Below are positions 42,801-55,356 of a DNA stretch of 64,000 nucleotides, piece after piece. The notes beneath the pieces were generated by a model that saw only the letters and a program-made list of their open reading frames with translations, did not search any database and was not told where the DNA came from. The DNA is from Thalassia testudinum. Taxonomy: Eukaryota > Streptophyta > Magnoliopsida > Alismatales > Hydrocharitaceae. The stretch's first letter is position 1, and the number at the start of each line of letters is the position of its first letter. Location of the stretch: contig JAZHRO010000003.1 in the NCBI GenBank assembly GCA_037157565.1, forward strand, positions 45,211,001 to 45,275,000, in the 5' to 3' direction. The position numbers and the translations under genes were made by a program.

Positions 42801-44649
42801 ACTGAAGCCCCATGAGCATACCTACCCTACCCACGACCTAGAGTTGGCAGCTGTTGTCTTCGCGCTGAAGACCTGGAGGCACTACTTGTACGGTGAGACC
42901 TTCGAGATTTTTACAGATCACAAGAGCCTCAGGTATCTTTTTGACCAGAAGGAGCTCAACATGAGACAGAGACGTTGGTTGGAGCTCCTGAAGGACTACG
43001 ACTGCAGCATCTCCTACCACCCGGGAAAGGCCAATGTGGTGGCTGACGCCTTGAGCTGTAAGGCGCTCGCACGCTTGGCCAGTCTACAGATACAAAGTTG
43101 GAGCCTTTTGGAGGAGGTGGGCAGTTGGTGACCTCTAGAGTTATGAGGGTACTGTGGGGCAGTGACGGTGACACGGCAGACCAGGCCAGAGCTGATGGAC
43201 CGCATCATCACAGGACAGATGGCCGATCCGTACTTGCAGTCTTTGCGCGACAGAGTACTGTCAGGAGATCCAGGTGACTTCTCTTTCACAGACCAGGTGC
43301 TACATTTGAGGGGACGGTTGTGCGTTCCCAGAGATAAGGAGCTGTTGAGAGAGCTCCTGACTGAGGCACACGGTTCCATATTCACCATACATCCCGGAAA
43401 CACGAAAATGTACCACGACTTGAGATGTGAGTTTTGGTGGAGAGAGATGAAGCGGGATGTGGGTGAGTTCGTGCAACAGTGCTTAGTGTGCCAACAGGTG
43501 AAAGTCGAGCATCAGAGGCCTGCAGGGCTGCTTCAGCCGCTTCCAGTGCCAGAGTGGAAGTGGGAGAGCATCACCATGGACTTGGTGGTGGGCTTACCTG
43601 TTACCCAGCGGGGACACGACGCAGTCTAGGTAATAGTGGATAGATTGACGAAGACGGCGCGATTCTTGCCGATCCGAGTCACTTTGGGGTCAGCACAGTT
43701 GGAAGAGAGGTATATCTGTGATGTGGTACGACTACACGGAGTTCCGCAGGAGATCGTATCTGACCGAGATACCCACTTTGCGTCCCAGTTTTGGGCTGAG
43801 TTTCAGCAGGCCTTGGGGACGAGGTTGAGGTTTAGCACGGCTTACCACCCCCAGACAGACGGACAGTCTGAGCGCATGATAAAGACACTTGAGGACCTTT
43901 TGCGTGCCTGTGTACTGGACTGGAGGCGCTCTTGGGAGGAGCACCTGCCCCTGGCAGAGTTTGCATACAACAACAGTTATCACTCGAGCATCGGCATGGC
44001 TCCCTACAAGGCTCTGTACGGACGGAAGTGTACTGCACCCTTGAGTTGGGTTGAGGTGGGGACCAAGTGGGAGGTTGGCCCCAGGTTGATCCGGTAGAGT
44101 CAGGAGGTAGTTGAGCAGATCCACAGATGACTCCGCACTGTCAGGAGCAGACAGAAGAGCTACGTGGATCGGAGATGCAGAGAGGTGCAGTTTGAGGTTG
44201 GGGAGCACGTCTTCCTTCGTGTTTCACCCATGAAGGGCTTACAGCGGTTTAGGGTGAGAGGGAAGCTCGTGTCGAGGTTCGTGGGGCCCTTTGAGGTCCT
44301 GGAGCGGGTTGGACCCGTTGCTTACAGACTTGCCCTTCCCCCGTAGCTTTTTGGTGTGCACGACGTATTCCACATGTCCAACCTCAGGAAGTACGTAGCC
44401 GATTCCAGTCACGTACTGAGTCACGAGAGCGTCGAGGTGAGCGACGACCTGACCTACCCCGAGCGGCCAGTGCAGATTCTAGACTGAGCCGTCCGCAGTT
44501 TGAGACGAAAGCAAGTACCCCTGGTAATGGTTTTGTGGAGGAGCCAGCGGTACGAGGAGGCTACCTGGGAGCCTGAGGCGGCAATGCGGGAGCGGTACCC
44601 GGAGCTTTTCGCGGGTACGTCTTTTCCGACCGGCTTCGGTCCTCTTTGA
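39887..44649 (+). pseudogene. Chromovirus gag-pol pseudogene (Gag, zinc knuckle, protease, RT, RNase H, integrase, chromodomain)
   Basis: The ATG at 39887 opens the Gag frame. A frameshift near 40265-40285 moves it to the frame used by the rest. In-frame stops occur at 40462, 41869, 41890, 41998, 42364, 43129, 43144, 43627, 44095, 44128, 44344 and 44485. The final stop is at 44647. Landmarks: Gag core 40270-40740 (TYQLESAAHQWW), zinc knuckle CYQCGQPGHIRRDC (about 40975-41015), protease LFDSGATHSF (Asp codon 41281), RT with FIDD (42283-42294), RNase H around YTDASLQG and FTDHKSLRY, an integrase HHCC zinc finger ending in CLVC (about 43360-43500), and the catalytic Asp, Asp, Glu in MDLVVG, SDRDTHF and SERMIKTLE. 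A C-terminal EATWEPEAAMRERYP matches the end of Tekay-type chromodomains. At least ten stops look like single C-to-T or G-to-A changes. It cannot encode a functional polyprotein. Confidence 0.9.
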
Positions 44650-44734
44650 GTTTGTTATGGTTATTTGGACGTCTTTTCCCGCACCCTAGTTGGCACAAGT
44701 TTCGGGGATGAAACTTCCTTTGAGTTTGTTATAT
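44650..44734 (+). other. 3' untranslated region of chromovirus, polypurine tract not recognisable
   Basis: GTTTCGGGGATGAAACTTCC, typical of this clade, is present, but the expected purine run before the LTR is missing. Instead CTTTGAGTTTGTTAT (44718-44732) repeats 44644-44658. Confidence 0.55.
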
Positions 44735-47419
44735 TGTAACGAACGCGTGCCCTAGACGTCTGGGAGGTGGCCGAGACGTCGGACCAGACGTCTGTGATCA
44801 CATCCAGACGTCTGACCAGACGTCTGGGATCGTTTCCAGACGTCTAGAAATCCGTTAATTTCGACATGCGCGGGTCGTCTGCGCGCCTGAGCGCGCAGAC
44901 CGGATATTCGCTTATTCCCTCTTTCCCTGCGGCTGTAGACGCCTGCCGCATCCTCTCTCTCCTCGCGTGACCTTAAAAGGCCACGCGCTCCCTCCTGTCA
45001 TCTCCACCGTCTCCTCCCTCTTCTCCTTCAGCTAGTGAGCATGAGCGCGAGCGCGAGGGCGGCAGCGGCGGCCGCAGTGAGCGCGGAGGAGGTGCGGCGT
45101 GCGAGAGCGGAGCTCTGCCGTGAGGGCGAGCTCGCCAGGGCTGCTAGGGTCGGCCAGCGGATGGCGCGGGGGGATGCGGAGTGACGCGGAGGGGGGACTG
45201 CTGCGGTCTGAGCAGCAGGCGCGCGAGGTGCGACGCGGGCGGCGTCGCGAGCGGAGGCCGAGTGGCGCCCTGATTCTGGAAGAATTTCCAGAATCAGACG
45301 TCTGGGTTGATAGCCAGATGGCGAGGGCGACGTCTGGAAGACCTTCCAGACGTCTGAAAGGTGAGTTTTCCGTCTTCTTCTTCCTTCCTGTCGACTGACC
45401 ATACTGAGGGAGGGAGATGGGTATGCGCAGGCTCGGTGATTCGCCATCCAACGCGAATCAGACGTCTGGCTGTTGTACCAGACGGTGGGAGCGACCTCCA
45501 GACGTCCGGGGTGACCAGCGGACGTCTGGGAGCTAAGCCAGACATCCCCGCAGACTTATGGATGTCTGGGAAACTACGCTGAACAGGTAATTCTCTGGTC
45601 CACTTTTTAAGACGTTTGGAATAAGTTCCAGACGTCTGATTTTGCACAGTGTCGTCGTTTTCGACCCATTTAGGACCCGTTCGGGTTCCATTTTCCGCGA
45701 TTCGAGTTGCGTTCTTTTCAGAATTAATTCCTCTACCTGTCTACAGTAGCTATACACTATTTTGAGACACTCCTTGTGTTTGATCCTTGTGATAGGACCT
45801 CCTTCAGTTGCAGTCTTAAGAGTCGCGGAGGCACGCGGGATTCCCGATCACGCCCCCATTTCTCCCGTTATACCTGGTAGAGTGGCTTTAAGTTATTAAT
45901 AAAATCTGTTAAATTATGGAACCATAAATAGAACCTAGGACATTGCATGAATCCTAGGAATGAGAAATAGATGGAATGATAGCTCCTAGGTGTTGCATGA
46001 ATCCTAGGGCTGGAAAACTAGATTGTATGATAGATCCTAGGATATGGCATGAATCCTAGGATGGGAAAACTAGTGGAATGTATAATACTGCAGTCTTGGA
46101 AAATGGAAAGAGATATAAAGCTGCCTGTAATTTGAATTAACAGCTGCCTGTTGTGAATAAATAACGTGGTTGAGAACATGGGTTGTAAGAATGTGAAACT
46201 GGAAAGTGAAACCTGGATGTTTGAGTAAAAGGGATGGAACCCTACGGGGAAGTAGGAGTAGAACTCCTGGAAAGTGAATGGAATAGTATTGGGGAAGTGA
46301 GCTGGCCCTTGAGTACGGAGTACCAAGGAGAGCGACTGTCCCCCTGTTTAGTGCAGAGCGGAGCCAGCCACCCCAGGGACCCAGGGTTAGGACTGGCCAC
46401 TCTGTACCGACTTGTTGGCCCTCGCGTACGTAATACCGAGGAGAGCTACTAGTCTAGGGAGGTACTAGCTACCCCACGGGCCCTGGGGTTCTGCTAGCCT
46501 CCCACACCGACTTGTTAGGCCCGCTGGGGCAAACCAGGGTAGTCAGGCGAGGGTGTACGGACTGTGGAGGGGCAAGGCCCCGGTTTGGTTACTGTGGAGG
46601 GGTTGGACCCCTGTTACTGAGAGGGCACTGCCCTGGTCTAGTTCCGTGCTGTGCTTTGGGCGCACCCGTTAATGGAAACGACTGACCGCGTGCCAGTACG
46701 AGTTAGCTACCGGTGCGTTTATCGCACGTGCCGTAGTCACCGTTACGTCTGTCAGTGACCTTGGGGTTGTTTACTGAGGGTAGGATCACCACGGGGGACT
46801 CTCCCGGCCAGGAGAGCACCACGTGCTACTTCTACTTTTTGGAAAAGACTGCAATCAAGATCGTTCCCACGAGGAACATTCGAGATCAAGAAAAAGATCT
46901 GGGGAATAAATGAAATAGTGAGATAATTGAAAGATGTGAATAAAGAAAGTAATCGAACATAACAGCTACTGTACACTCTACTGTTGTCTTTAGTTAGTTG
47001 CCACTCTACTCAACGTTTTGCTGACGTGTTACACTCGTTACCTTTTTCAGGAACAGGTGTTGAGCAGCCAGGGTCAGCGGCTGCAGAGGACGCTGGGCCG
47101 AGTAGGGTCCAGTAGAGTTACCACTGTTTCTTGTACCTCTTTTTGTTCGGTTATAGTGAGTAGTTCTTATTTCCGCTGTACTTTTCTTTACCTGCAGTTC
47201 ATATTTAGTTATGAATGTTGTTCTACTATTGTGGTGGTATATACTGTAGTAGTTTCTTTCCTTGCTGCTGTATTTTCTTACTGTTAGTTATATTCATGTT
47301 GAATGTGGTTTATTTTACTGCTCTTTTGGTTACTTCCTCGTTGGACGACTAGGTCTTGGAATTAGTTGAGTCGGTCCGGTTCTCGTGTCTCGTAGGGGCT
47401 CGGGAACCGGGTCGTTATA
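44735..47419 (+). repeat. 3' LTR of chromovirus, 2685 bp
   Basis: Begins TGTAACGAACGCGTGCC and ends GGGTCGTTATA, with a terminal CA to TA change. It has the same internal repeats as the 5' LTR. AGACGTCT clusters lie at 44755-44850, 45292-45360, 45460-45570 and 45607-45640. Many scattered substitutions separate it from the 5' LTR. No gene. Confidence 0.92.
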
Positions 47420-47424
47420 GCTGC
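47420..47424. repeat. Target-site duplication GCTGC (right copy) of chromovirus
   Basis: Matches 37023-37027. The following AGGGTCCTTCC resumes the interrupted LTR. Confidence 0.92.
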
Positions 47425-50400
47425 AGGGTCCTTCCTGTTATTCTTTTCACTTATGGGCCTACACGCAAATCTTCTATCCCTTCTCGCAAGGGTCTGTCTG
47501 CAATTTTCCCATTATTTCAGAGAATGGCCTGCTGCTCTTTGCACGCACTGTAGCGCGCGAAGAACACGGCCAATCTCAGCCGTCCGTTGCTTTTCATGAT
47601 TCTGATCTGCGGTTGATTTGAATGGAAGCTTCGCACGATTCGGCGCGTGCGACCACCCCTTTCCCCAGATCTCATCTGACGATCAGATTTTAAGAATAGC
47701 TCGCTGCGCGCTCCACTCCTCTCATCCTCGCCGCCGGTTACCTTTTGATTATCCTCACCTACGCTGTGATCTCAGCCACTGAGTATGCTACTTAAGCACC
47801 TCAGTGGTGTCGCGCACAAAGGATCGCTCCCTCCTACACCTCTTAGCGATCATTCGTCCACTCCAGTTCCTCCTCCCCATCAAGCCACTGATTTCACAGT
47901 CACCGGCTGTGAAATCATCACCTTCTCTAGACCTCCTCGTCGCTAAGGACTTCGTAGCACCTGAGGACGACCCTGGAGCCTCACTAGTAGACTCTTCCCT
48001 CCGTTGGAGTCATCTTCCTCCCTTCTTCCTCCTTAGCCACCAGCTAAGGACCCATAGGTCCCATTCTTCCTGTTAGAATAGATTTATAATTCTGCAGATT
48101 AGTTGTAGCTGTAGTTATGTTAGTTTAGAGTAGAATTAATGTAATTAGTAACGTTTAATTTTACTGTAGGATAAAGTAGCTGTAGTAGTAGAATTAGGCT
48201 TAAATTCCCCCCCTCACCTCCTCTAATCATTCCAGATCAGAGGGGAAGATTTCATATAACCATGTTTTCAAATTATCTCCCTCTCCATACTTTCATATCC
48301 AGTTCTGATTTTCCACGACTTGTTTCTCGCTTTCCACCCATACACTCTGACCCAATTTCAGATCTGATTGGTTTTCAACCTCAGATCTGAAATTGGTGTC
48401 AAAAAGCACTTAAGGGGCTTCCCATTCACCTCACTCTTGGTCACAAAAGCCCCTGGATTGAATTGAAATTTTCAGTTTGTCAGATTTTTCCTCAATTTGG
48501 ATTTCAAGGATTTTTCCTTCAATTTGGTTTTAACCTGACAAATTGAATGAAGTCTGATTTGAATTCATTGTTGGCAAGGAATCTGAGAGGTTTTCTGGTG
48601 ACAGAAGTCATCTGAGAAGAGCCATATATAGATCTGATTTGATAAGGTTTTGAATGCATTGAATGCAAGTCAGAATTAAGGATAATCACTGTAGTGATTT
48701 GATGTTTGATCTTGCATTCATGAGTGTGTTTTGAATGGATGCTTTGGCGATTTCCTAACCTAAGGAGTTCTCAATACTCCTTAAGGTTTCAGAAACTGGG
48801 ATTTGAACTAAGGACTTTAATTGACTGAATTAACTCTTTCTTCATGCTATCTATAGCATTAGGAAGAGTTAAATCAGTGATGTTTGTTGATTTAATATGA
48901 AGTGAAGTTTTTGATAAGGGTTTTTTGCCTTGAATTGGGATATTTAGTGATTTTAGTGAGAAATGAAACCCTTGTCAGATTGGGGATTGAGAGAGATTTT
49001 CTTTTTCAGTTTGGATTTTTGATTCTAATCCCAATGGACACAGCAAAGTGCTGCATCTTGCAGCAACATTTTTCTTCTCTCCAACTCACATTTCATCCCA
49101 AATGGACTAACTGCAGCAGCAGTTAGACCATTTGGAATTTGATCTGAGCTGCTGCAGGGTCTGAAATGTCCATGTTGCTGCTATTGTCTAATTGTTCTAA
49201 GTTGTAGCAGATAGGTTCTAATGTAAAACCTTGCAGACTTTATTTTGAACATAGCTGACATTTAATTGTATTTCATTTCTTGTATATACAAACTTTCTGG
49301 TTTAAATAACTGTACTCTAATTTCTGTGCATGCATGTCTTATCCTTCTCAATTGTTATCAGCTAGTTTAGTTGAAAATAACCACCCAAACATGATTTAAA
49401 ATTGGAAACCTAACTGAGGACTGTATTAAGGTGGGTAAACACATCCTAAATTTCATGCTATATAGAAAGAAGGCAATCATAAACATGATAAAAAGGGTTA
49501 AAACTTTAAAAGACAGTTAAACAAGCCTCGTTCTCTCCTCAGTCAACTCTTCCCTTCTTCTCTCCTAATTCTGTCAGATCTGTAACAGTAAAAATTAAAA
49601 TGAAACACCCAAAAGGATCAAAAATAAAAAAAAATATATATATGTACATATATATTACTTTGTATATTAGGTATACTCATATAGACATAAGCTATATACT
49701 AGGCTATATATGTAAATAGGTAGTGTACATATATATATACTATATAACTAACTATGTAAATATAGTGAATACTGTAAATTAGGTTTTTGATCTAGTTTGG
49801 ACAGTAAATACAATAATTATATAACTATATATAAATTAAACTAATTTATATGTATTATTAAACTAACTAGATCAGTAGATAGCATAATTAATAAAATTAA
49901 ACTATAAAATTGTATATATATCTATGTATATGTAGATTATAAGTAAATAAAATCTTTTACCTTAATTTAATCCTTTATACATAATGAATTTATTATGTTT
50001 ATAGCTAAGTTGTTAAATTAAATTAGTTAAATTAGTAATTTAGAATTATAATTAAGTTAATTGAACCTGTATACTAAGACTAATATACTTTAAGTAATTT
50101 AAGCTAATTTAAGTATATTTATACCTGATTATATTAATTTTAACTTAATTTATAAGCAAAATAATTAAAACTGCTATTTAAATGTAAATAACACATACAT
50201 TAATTCGGAAAAATATAATAAAAATGTTTATAAAATACTTATATATGTATTCTAACTCTGTATGAGGTCAATTAGACCATTTAGTAACTAATTTATAAGC
50301 AATTAACCAATAAAACACCAAAATCAGTGTGTAAAAATAGTTTACTTTAGTGAATTTATTTATATAGTAAATTTAATTAAAATTTCAAATTAATTGAACA

Positions 50401-51691
50401 ATTGTATAGTATTATGTAAATACTTTATTTTCCATAATTTATTTTTATTTTTAAATAAATTATGGCCCTCGAATTGAGGGCCAAAATCTCCTTTAGCCTA
50501 CAGCTGCACGCGTTTCTCAGCGCAGATGTGGCGCTTGAATAGCGCCACATCATGCGCTGCAAAACGCGCGCATCGGTATTTATTGAATTCATGTTTAAGT
50601 TGTATAGTCGTCACGGGCGCCGGCGCCCGAAACAACATATACATTCGATACCTTTGAGCATACTGAGCATAATCTGTGGGGCTGGGGGCCCGGGGAGAAA
50701 GGCATGTGTGCGTGGGCTGGGAAGGCCCTGAGCTGAGTTATGAAACATGTAATTAAGCAGCCTAATGAGAATTAGGGCACGCTTAGTAGAGGTTTGGTCC
50801 CACCCTCTGGGTGCTGTGTATCCCTCGAAAAGCACACCCGCAAATTAAACACATTTTTAACTAATTAAGGAGAGCTAATGACGATAGTAAGTGCCTCTCA
50901 GCCACGGCGTGTTAAATTCACTAAGGTAGAATGAAAACACAGAAGAAGAAGAACATCTGATGAAGATTACTGTGAAGGAGAAGGGTAAGAGAAGATGTAC
51001 ATGTGTAAGTAAATACAAATACAAGAGAAATATAATTATATATATATGTATACGTAGTATAGCCAATTACTTTTATGTAAATAAACTCATACATTTACTA
51101 ACAGAATAAAACGTCACGATAATCGTCGCTACAGACCCCAGTTTCCCTCAAGTTTGTATATAGTGTTTTCTGGGATCTAGCGATGCTTTTATCTGTCACT
51201 ATAACGATTGTATGTGTTACCGTAGGTATCAGACTAGTAAGTTAAGTTAATATGCTATGTAATCTTAGTCGATTGTGTACTTTCATGTAATTATTAATAT
51301 TATAACTTGTAAAGACAGTTTAAAGTATAGTGATGAATTGTTTGGTGCTTGTTTATAGTTAGTTTTTGCAAGCATTACAACTAATTTTTAGTAAGTAGGC
51401 AAACCATGTCCAGATTCATTCATTCTTTATTAAGATGTAAAGCTTCTTTTTGGAATTAGAGGATAATTTTGAGATCAAAGAGCGATGTAATTCAATAATT
51501 GCCTCCCAGTGAATGACCTGGAATAAAACCAGTAAAAATTAGATAAGTAAATAATAATGGTTATAATGACTGGTATCTCATACAACTCACTACAATGACA
51601 CTATTGGTGTTTCAAATCACAACACATCTCAACAAACCTAATTACCGCCATTACCGCACATTCATAACATCACCATAGTCTACTATTAACA
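47425..51691 (+). repeat. 3' LTR of Athila-like element, second part
   Basis: Continues the LTR after the chromovirus and parallels 25459-29700, including the AT-rich zone (49620-50460), the GC-rich hairpin island (50500-50720) and the U5 motif (about 51500-51525). Similarity to the 5' LTR becomes poor after 51624 although both stay AC-rich and end ATTAACA. No gene. Confidence 0.8.
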
Positions 51692-54600
51692 GGTCCAGAT
51701 AAACATCCCGTTGATGGATGCAATCCGCCATGTATCGGCTTATGCACGATTTCTGAAAGATGTGTGTACACCCAAGCGTAAGCCGCGAACCAAAAATGGG
51801 AGTTCGATCGTACTGTCAGAGCAAGCCAGCTCCGTAATCTTGAGTAAACTCCTACCCAATTCTAAAGACCTAGGTACTCCCCTGATTCATGCAAATTTGG
51901 TGATACCTAATTCGACAGAGCCTTATTAGACCTAGGTGCCTCCATAAACCTAATACCTACATCCCTCCTTGATCACCTTGAAGAGTCCATGCTTAAATCA
52001 ACTGAGGTGACATTGCAGTTAGCCGATCGATCCATCAAGTCACCTAAAGGAATACTCGAGGATGTCATTATTAAGGTATGAGATTTCTACTTCCCGGTGG
52101 ATTTTATAGTTCTAGATATGGATGGACTTGAGAACCCAAAGGATACACCAATTATACTAGGGAGACCTTTTCTGGCCACTGCTAGGGTCAACATAAACTG
52201 TGAGGAGGGTCAAATAGAATTAAAATTTAGGAACCAAACTCTAAAGATTGACATCTTTAAGGCCTAATAAGGGATTAATTATGGTGTTATAAGTCATGGT
52301 TGATGAACTGCACATCGAGGACAACCTGATTATCCCTGTTCAACCACCAAAAGATCAAAACCCGCAAACAGAGGAGTCAGAACCTGATCTAGATACACCC
52401 ATAACTCCTACCCTTGTTCCTGACACACACCTTGAACCGCCCGCTGCTGCTGATAATCCTGTATTGGAACTCAAACCCCTTCCCGATCATCTGAAGTATG
52501 TCTTTTTGGGTTCCAATCAGATGTTTCCTGTGATTATCAACTCTAGACTCACACCTGACCAGGAATCCCGTCTGATTACTGTTCTCCAGCAATATCGTAG
52601 AGCCATTAGATGGACCCTCGATGACTTAACTGGAAAAAGCCCCTCTTATTGCACACATCCAATCTACACTGAAGAGGGTGCATGACCTTCGCGAGAAATG
52701 TAGAGACATTTGAACCCTAATCTGCAGGAGGTTGTGAAAAAGGATATCATCAAGTGGTTAGATGCAGGGATCATCTACCTGATCTCTGACAATCGCTGGG
52801 TGAGTCCAATCCAGGTTGTGCCTAAGAAGGCCGGACTCACCATCATCACGACTGAAATCGGAGAGGTCATACCGACTCGAATAGCTAACTCGTGGAGAGT
52901 ATGAATTGATTACAGAAGACTCAATTCCTCCATGAAGAAGGATCATTTCTCACTACCGTTTATTGATCAGATCCTCAAGAAACTAGCGGGAAATAGGTTC
53001 ATCTGCTTTCTTGACGGGTACTCTGGCTATAACCAAGTGGCAATCCATCCAGAGGACCAAGAAAAGACCACTTTCACCTGCCCTTTCAAGACGTACGCAT
53101 TCCGACGAATGTCATTCGGTCTCTACAATGCACCCGTGACTTTTCAGCGATGCATGCTTGCCATATTCTCAAATATGGTAGGTGATTATCTGGAAGTCTT
53201 CGTGGATGAGTTTTCAGTATTTGGAGCATCATTTGACGACTGCCTCCAACACTTGGTCCAAATACTCAGGCGATGCATTGACGTGAATCAGGTTCTTTCC
53301 TGGGAAGAGCCATTTCATGGTGCTTGAGGGAATCATCCTGGGACCTTTGATTTCAGAGAAAGGCATCCAAGTCGATCGAGCCAAGGTTAACTTGATTTCC
53401 AAACTCCCTATGCCTAGCTCGATCAAGGACATCCGATCTTTTCTGGGGCACATCGATTTTTACTGTCGATTTATTGCTGATTTTTCAAAAATCGTGCCCC
53501 TCTAACTACTCTTCTCTCCAAGGGTGTACCTTTCGAAATCTCCAAGGAATGCACTCAAGCATTTGAAATCCTTCATGACCGAGTTACCCAAGCCCCGATC
53601 CTACAGTCCCTTGATTGGTCTCAACCCTTTGAGATCATGTGTGATGCATCTGACTTCTCTATAGGAGCGATTTTCGGGTAGAAAATTGATGGGAAACCCG
53701 TGGTCATTTACTATGCTAGCAAAACACTTGACGAGGCTTAGCGTAACTACAAGGTTACTGAGAAAGAGTTGCTAGCTGTAGTATTTTCCCTAGAAAAATT
53801 TAGATCTTACCTCCTAGGTTCCCATGTTATCATCTACTTGGATTACACAGCTGTGAGTCATCTCCTTGCAAAGAACAACGTGGAAGATTGATTAATCTGA
53901 TGGATCTTGCTATTGCAAGAATTTGACCTTGAGATTTGTGACAAAGTGGGAAAACAAAATGTGGTAGCTGATCACTTGTCCCGCCTTCCTTTTGAGATCA
54001 TTGACCCTTCCGGAACCATCGCGGAACATTTTCCTGATGAGCACCTCCTGACTATCGATATAGGGCTTCCATGGTTTGCTGACATAGTAAACTACTTGGC
54101 ATCACATCAGATCTTGTCCGATTGGATGAAGGCCAAGAAGGACAAATTATGTTCCAATGCCACGTATTACCTTTGGGAAGACCCATATCTATTCCGCATT
54201 GGTGCTGATCAAATAATTCCACGATGTGTCACGGAAGTGGAAATCAAAGACATACTCTCTTTCTGCCATGACCAGGCATGCGATGGACATTTTTTAGGAC
54301 ATAAAACCGCATCAAAAGTCCTCCAGTGTGGCTTTTACTGGCCCACAATTTTCAAGGATGCATACAATCATTGTAAGACAAGTACTCATTGCCAGAACTT
54401 AGGCAACATGAGCCATCGAGACATGATGCCTTTACAGCCGATTCTAGTATGTGAGAATTTTGACATGTTTGGGATTGATTTTATGGGACCCTTCCCTATC
54501 TTGGATGGCTTCGAATACATCTTACTCGCTGTTGACTATGTGTCCAAGTGGATCGAAGCCATTCTGACCCGAACCAATGATCACAAAGTTATTAAATTCA

Positions 54601-55356
54601 TTCATCAAAACATCTTCTCAAGGTTCAGGATTCCACGTGCAATAATTTTCGATTGAGGGACTCGTTTCACAAATGCTCAGTTTAGTCACTGATGACCAAA
54701 TACAGGGTGTCGCACCGAATCTCTGCTCCTTACCACCCCCAAACTAATGGTCTAGCTGAGCTATCAAACCAGGAGATCAAGAAAATCCTCCAGGTTACTG
54801 TTTGACTTGACAGGAAGCATTAGTCATCCCAGCTTCTGAAAGCTTTGTGGGCTTATAGGATTGCTCACAAGACCCAATTAGGTATGTCTCCCTTTAGACT
54901 GGTGTACGGGAAGGCATGTCACCTCCCCATCGAATTGGAGCATAAAGCCTATTGGGCAATTCGGAATTGCAACTTAGATCTTTCTAAGGTTGGAACCCAT
55001 AGAAAGCTTCAAATGAGCGAGATCGATGAATTACCAACGACGTGTATGAGAACTCGCGAATTTACAAAGAGTGGGTTAAAGCCTTTCACGACAAGCACAT
55101 ATCTAGAAAGATCTTTCATCTTGGTCAAAAGGTCTTACTCTTTGATGCCCGACTCAAATTATTCCCAGGAAAACTACGATCTAAATGGATTGGACCCTAC
55201 TTAATCCGATAAATCTTTGGAAATGGAGCTGTTGAGATCAGTCTACTCAGCCACGATTCCGAACCCTTTGTCGTGAATGGTCAGAGACTCAAACCGTTCA
55301 TTGACACAATTGATATAGAATTGGCTGAGATATCCTTTATCCTCCATTCTCCCTGA
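51692..55356 (+). pseudogene. Athila-like pol pseudogene (protease, RT, RNase H, integrase)
   Basis: The region begins in the segment before protease (NIPLMDAI). Landmarks: LLDLGASINL (about 51925-51955), RT around 52710-53500 with FLDGYSGYNQ, and FVDEF (about 53199-53213) where the family has FMDDF. The second catalytic aspartate of RT is thus replaced by glutamate. RNase H follows (about 53640-53900, with KTLDEA, VTEKELLAV and HVIIY), then VADHLSRL. The integrase zinc finger is around 54260-54400 and the core carries FGIDFMGPFP near 54470. Later catalytic positions are disrupted by a stop near 54654. Frames change several times and stops are frequent, so it is dead. The end (KLFPGKLRS, about 55150-55180) is typical of Athila integrase C-termini. 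Confidence 0.85.

Larger units (their letters stand above)
37028..47419 (+). mobile_element. Tekay/Del-like chromovirus (Ty3/gypsy), complete but decayed
   Basis: Two LTRs of about 2.68 kb (37028-39707 and 44735-47419) flank a primer site matching initiator tRNA-Met and a gag-pol pseudogene ending in a chromodomain-like segment. The element is flanked by GCTGC duplications. The domain order Gag, protease, RT, RNase H, integrase, chromodomain, together with the primer site, fits the Tekay/Del clade. The many stop codons make it non-autonomous. It interrupts the 3' LTR of the Athila-like element, so it is younger than that insertion. Confidence 0.92.
25039..51691 (+). mobile_element. Athila-like LTR retrotransposon with 4.66 kb LTRs, interrupted by a chromovirus
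   Basis: Order: 5' LTR (25039-29700), primer site (29716-29734), leader, gag-pol pseudogene (30914-35208), 3' non-coding region with two polypurine tracts, 3' LTR (36608-37027, then 47425-51691 after the nested chromovirus). The internal part is about 6.9 kb. RNase H and integrase are missing, so this copy is non-autonomous by deletion. The flanks do not form a target duplication: GAAGGAC on the left, an Athila-like pol sequence on the right. The exact LTR 3' end is uncertain within 29639-29700 and 51624-51691, where the two copies turn AC-rich and diverge. Confidence 0.82.
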
